Source of the DNA: Typhlomys cinereus
Lineage: Eukaryota; Chordata; Mammalia; Rodentia; Platacanthomyidae
NCBI GenBank assembly: GCA_023101885.1
Contig: JALPQD010000406.1
Span: 1,736,001-1,800,000, forward strand
Length of the DNA: 64,000 nucleotides
Direction: 5' to 3'
The translations under genes and the position numbers were made by a program. Position 1 is the first letter of the stretch. The number at the start of each line of letters is the position of its first letter. The notes under the pieces were generated by a model, which made no database searches, was not told the origin of the DNA, and was given only the letters and a program-made list of their open reading frames with translations. Shown here in pieces: positions 60,429 to 64,000 of the stretch.

Positions 60429-60752
60429 AAGAGGTAAGTTTTTAGTTCTCACTGCATATACCAAAAAACTGGAAATGTCACAAGTAAATAACTTAACAAA
60501 TGCAGCTTAAAGCTTTAGAGACACAAGAGCAATCCATCCCAAAAGCAATAGAAGAGAGGAAATTAGCAAAATCAGAGGAGAAATACACAAAATCAAGATA
60601 AGGATAGAGGTACAAAGAATCAACCAGAAGTAGAGCTGGTTCTTTGAAAAAAAATTAATAAGATTGATACATCCCTAGATAACTTAACCAAAATCAAAAG
60701 AGAGGAAACCCAAATTAAAAAAATTAAAGATGAAAATGAAGTTATAACAAAT

Positions 60753-60838
60753 AGGAGCAGGGGGTACCGGGGGAGGAGGAGGAAGGGAGGGAACTGGTGT
60801 ACCTAATAAGTTTGTATGAGCTCAAATAAAAAAAAAAC
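60753..60838 (+). mobile_element. Mini form of the polypurine retroposon, copy 2
   Basis: Starts ggagcagggggtaccggggg, continues G/A-rich, then gtgtacctaataagtttgta, tgagctcaaat and poly-A. Its first base matches, within one or two positions, the start of the mini copy at 45140-45255. L1 ORF2 sequence resumes directly after the poly-A (attgacaccaaaac), with only a short duplication (about aacaa) visible. Confidence 0.8.
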
Positions 60839-61214
60839 AATTGACACCAAAACAATTCAAAAATTAAAAACATATACTCTATAAAACATGATAACCAGAA
60901 AGAAATGGATGAATTTCTGTGTAAGCACAACTTACCTAAATTGAATCAAGATAAAAACTGAACTATTTAAATAGTCCTATAACAAATGAAAAATTAAAGA
61001 AGCAATCTTGAATCTTCCCACCAAAACATGTCCTGGAACAGATGGATTCAGCACAGAATTCTACCAGACATGTAAAGAATAACTAACACCATTACTCCTC
61101 AAAGTATTCTACAAAATAGCAAAAGTAGGAACACTTCCAAATTTTTTCTATGAAACTAACATTATACTAATCCCAAAACCTAATAAACATACAATTAAAA
61201 AAGAAAACTATGTG

Positions 61215-61432
61215 TCCCTGTCGAGGATTAAGGTTGACTTGGGGAATCAACATGCATTACTTCTGCCTCCTATTTGCTTTGCTTTGGCATTTCCCAGGCT
61301 CTGCCCACCAGGGCTCCAAATGCAGGTTGCTGCCTTTTCTGCCCGGCATTTTTATGTGAGATCTAGGATCTGAAATCAGGACCTTCTGCTTGCAAGACAG
61401 AGTATTCGTCCCCAAGCCATCTCTCCAGCCCC
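61215..61432 (-). mobile_element. Diverged tRNA-derived SINE at the L1 break
   Basis: Minus orientation: ggggctggagagatggcttg head, B-box region near 61375, body (gagcctgggaaatgccaaag, aggaggcagaag). The AC tract and A-rich tail are absent. Left boundary is uncertain (about 61215-61233). L1 sequence is not recognisable on its right side, so the L1 3' half was lost here. Confidence 0.8.
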
Positions 61433-61642
61433 TTTTAGGCATTTTTTAAATAAGCAAAAATTATTGCCTGACTGTCAATCGTTATTCTACAAGTAAGTCA
61501 AGATATGTCACTTTCAGGACATCAATGGTGAGAAAACTTTCATATTTAACTTGTCTTAGTAAGATTTTTAATTACCATGTAGATTAAAATGTTTATCTTG
61601 CCTTGCAATGAGAATGAATTCACTTTAAAAAATTTAAATATA

Positions 61643-61930
61643 GTAACTAGAGAGATGGTTCAGGGATTAAGCCTCTGACTGAGGGTCCTGAGTTTAGATC
61701 CCAGATCTCTCATAAAAACACCCTGTGAAAATGATGGTGGCCTGTATTTTTGGCCCTGGTAGATGGAGACTGGGAAACACCATAGAAAAGCAAAGAGGAA
61801 GTAGCACAATTCAGAATAATTCCTGAAGTCACCCTTGGGCCTTTTATATGTAGACAGAGACACACACGCATGTGCACGTGCATGCGTGCGTCCGCACACA
61901 CACACACACACAAAGACAAAAAATAAAAAC
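61643..61930 (+). mobile_element. Full-length tRNA-derived SINE, older body type
   Basis: The head gtaactagagagatggttca and ggattaagcctctgactgag (part of the anticodon-arm-like region lost), B box gagtttagatcc, then a body shared with the 25950 copy (gactgggaaacaccatagaa, agcaaagaggaagtagcac), extra 3' part ctgaagtcacccttgggcc, an AC tract with gtgcacgtgcatgcgtgcgt, and an A-rich tail. A 16-bp duplication with one mismatch (aaaaaatttaaatata) is at 61627-61642 and 61931-61946, site TTT/AAAA. Confidence 0.88.
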
Positions 61931-61946
61931 AAAAAATTCAAATATA

Positions 61947-63685
61947 CATATTCCAGATATTTCCTACTGTAATAGGTAGGGTTAACAAGAAAGAAAGAAG
62001 GTCGATTCAATTTATTAGTTTACTTTGAAGCAGGATTATTTTTGTCAAATACCTGAAATCCTATCCTCTGTCCCACTGATAATATTACAAAATTCCTCCT
62101 CTGAGAATATTATTCTATTCACCAGCTATGTTTGGCAAGTTCTGATCATAATATAAATTTCAAAATGAAATGTGCTTTTAGATACTTCATTCTTTAAAAA
62201 CCCTTACTACCTCCAATAACCTTGAATTCTGTGCTACACAGCTGCAAGTTCAAGATGAAAATGTTCATCTTCATTTTTATGTACAGTGAAAAACTGTACT
62301 TTACAGTAGATAAATATGTGCAATCATGTTTTCCCACTGAAATCTTTCTTAGATCTTCTGGATTAGGGGAAAAAATGAAGATACTTCAGAGGATCAGAAA
62401 GTAATAGGCAACAAGAGGAAAATTGAATCATAGAAATAGAGTCACTATTCCTTTTGGAACATCACAGAGAAATAGGGTTTATATAAGCATAAGCTAAACG
62501 GATGATTTTATGTCCCTCTGAGAATTTCTATGAAGCTAAACTCACAAAAGTCATACTTTACCAGCAAAGGCCTGATATATCTTCCACTAGGCATTTAGTC
62601 ACTTTTCATAGAAATAGTCAGTGTTGCAAATGGTATTCTTAAGAAACTAAGCCACACCATTTATCCTCTGGAGGAAACAAATTTGGAGTGATGAATAATT
62701 CAGAAAGTAACTTTTCTTTACTGACTCATTCTAATTTCATAGCAGTTCTACATCTCTGTATCCAGAGTACAAACTTAGGAATGAAAACTTTTCTTAGTTG
62801 TTCCTGTGTAAAATTGATATACCATATGAGAGGATGGTCATGATGCTTTTATTCCTCAACGTCCCATAATAACATATGTGTGCATAATTAGCAAATATAC
62901 AAATTGCACAAGTCAGCATGGTTTAACTTATTGGCCCTTTGATTTCACCTTAATTATGTATTCAACTATACATGTGATTCCCATGGTACACACCTACAAC
63001 ATATTAATGTGTATTTAAATAATTGTTAATATATACAGATACTGTAGACTTTAATTATTCCATGTTGTTTTCCTTTTAGCATTTAGATATCAATTTTTAG
63101 TTTGCTTTTTTTTCTGTTGATCTGCTCAGCAGTGAAACAGAAAAATCATTTTTATTATCAGTATTTATGATTAAGTAAATTTAGTGGCAGCTAAAATTGT
63201 ATGTAAACATGTATCACTTTATGCATGATGAATATGAGGGCAGAAACTACAACATAATATTCAAAGCTTTAGAAGTTAAATTGTATTGAAGAGTCTAACT
63301 ACAAATTCATGACATATTTCAGAATCATAATGCTTAGAAGTTTTCATTAAGCAATTCTACCAATATACTGAACAATGGATTAATCTCAATTTAAAACCTG
63401 TGGAACTTTTTACATCATTAATTTATAGTGCTGTTCATTATTAATTTAAATGATTATATAATTAAAATAAGAGTGAATTCCTTAAATTTCAGATGAAAAT
63501 GAGCAATTACACATGTGGTATAGAGAGATTACTAATCAATTAAAATATAAAACCATACTGTGACTTTAATAGGTACTTCAAATACATTATTTTGATTATG
63601 TTGTTTAATGTTTAGCTATATATTAAAGTGAGTGTGCAGATTTTGAGACACATCAAATGCTTTTTATATTAAATTTGTTTTCTTT
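61947..63685. other. Unique AT-rich noncoding DNA
   Basis: No gene or recognised repeat is present. Confidence 0.5.
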
Positions 63686-63689
63686 TTAC

Positions 63690-63880
63690 CATTTTCATGT
63701 GAATATGCTCAAGTAGCTTGTGAGCATGTACGCATGCATATTCACACGTGTGTAGACACATACCAAAGTGAGGGTGTGCCTGCATGTGTAATCATGTACA
63801 TGTGGAGGCCTGAGGTTGATACTAGGAACCATCTGTGGTTTCTTCTCTACATTTTTTTTTTTTTACGCAAGAATCTCTAT
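63690..63880 (-). repeat. B4-like SINE 3' end, minus orientation
   Basis: A TG/CATG-rich part (63715-63800), then catgtggaggcctgaggttg, atactaggaaccatctgtgg and a poly-T run (63851-63864), followed by acgcaagaatctctattc. This is the reversed B4 order from tail inward; the rest is not recognisable. Confidence 0.5.
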
Positions 63881-64000
63881 TCAAACACAGAAAATAGGCC
63901 TAATCTGGTCATGGAATTTCTCAGTCTTCACTTTTGGAGGATGGAAATACAGCTGGGCTAAAATACCTACATATCTACATGACCATTTACATGGGATCTG

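Larger units (their letters stand above)
58030..61214 (+). mobile_element. Decayed L1 retrotransposon with ORF1 and ORF2 remains
   Basis: A plus-oriented LINE-1 is recognisable from ORF1 (58430-59290) through the ORF2 endonuclease and into the start of the reverse transcriptase. Everything after about 61214 (most of RT, C-terminal domain, 3' UTR, tail) is missing. A 16-base A run at 58037-58052 lies near the suspected left edge, which is not certain. Many stops and frameshifts make it inactive. Two later insertions, at 60303-60428 and 60753-60838, interrupt ORF2, and a SINE abuts the 3' break. Confidence 0.85.
59376..61214 (+). pseudogene. L1 ORF2 remnant: endonuclease and start of RT
   Basis: ORF2p carries an APE-type endonuclease and a reverse transcriptase. 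The start MTGFNSNFSIMPLNVSGTNS lies 85 bases after the ORF1 stop. The endonuclease motif CLQET (catalytic Glu) is near 59490-59507 and GDFNTP is at 59791-59808 in a different frame. Further pieces include NLWDTMKVALRGKF (about 60256-60300), the RINQ-SWFFEK region near 60618-60650, and the RT start around 60990-61200 read across frames. The endonuclease is internally shortened between 59640 and 59700. Stops and shifts are frequent. Confidence 0.82.

Noticed and set aside
58030..61214. L1 as an active element
   Set aside because: Multiple stops and frameshifts, an internal ORF1 deletion, two insertions in ORF2 and a missing 3' half exclude autonomous activity.

Overview
This window reads as a vertebrate nuclear genome segment from a rodent: AT-rich, full of short retroposons with A-rich tails, old LTR, L1, L2 and MIR remnants, and many dinucleotide arrays. 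I find no credible protein-coding gene and no recognisable tRNA, rRNA or snRNA gene. The open frames present are short (the longest is 157 codons), have no recognisable domains, and often run through low-complexity or repeat DNA. It is best described as a gene-poor intergenic or deep intronic region.

The strongest lineage marker is a tRNA-derived SINE with a B2-like head (A box in the ggctggagaggtggctcagg region, B box near gagttcagatcc), a private GC-rich body, an internal AC-rich tract and an A-rich tail starting caattgaataaataat. Five full or near-full copies carry target-site duplications of 13-18 bp (6887, 21612, 27785, 30777, 46065), and three damaged copies lie at 56056, 60303 and 61215. 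A second, more diverged body type occurs at 25950 and 61643. The B2-like head together with B1-like and B4-like fossils points to the mouse-related clade. The body is not the mouse B2 body, so a dipodoid (jerboa or jumping mouse) relative is my best guess; the species is not determined.

Layout: 1-9.5 kb holds a MIR remnant, an old L1 3' end, a GC-richer patch, the first SINE and a solo LTR of MaLR type (9071-9430, TG...CA, 5-bp duplication). 9.5-11.4 kb has a small shuffled duplication. 11.4-21 kb is mostly unique AT-rich DNA with possible conserved blocks at 15.7-16.25 kb. 21-32 kb is dense in SINEs and holds the first copy of a short polypurine retroposon (29169-29535). 32-46 kb is unique DNA with L2, MIR and B4 fossils, a CTCF-like site (39917), a second polypurine retroposon copy (42575-42905), a SOX-OCT-like site (44632) and a mini copy of the retroposon (45140-45255). 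46-57 kb has a young SINE, an enhancer-like unique block (47.29-47.83 kb) and several purine or CT arrays. 58-61.2 kb is a decayed L1 with ORF1 and ORF2 remains, itself hit by at least two later insertions.

Nothing works together as an operon or gene cluster. The most notable items are the short retroposon family with coincident 5' ends, its roughly 90-bp derivative, and the SOX-OCT and CTCF-like sites in otherwise unique DNA.
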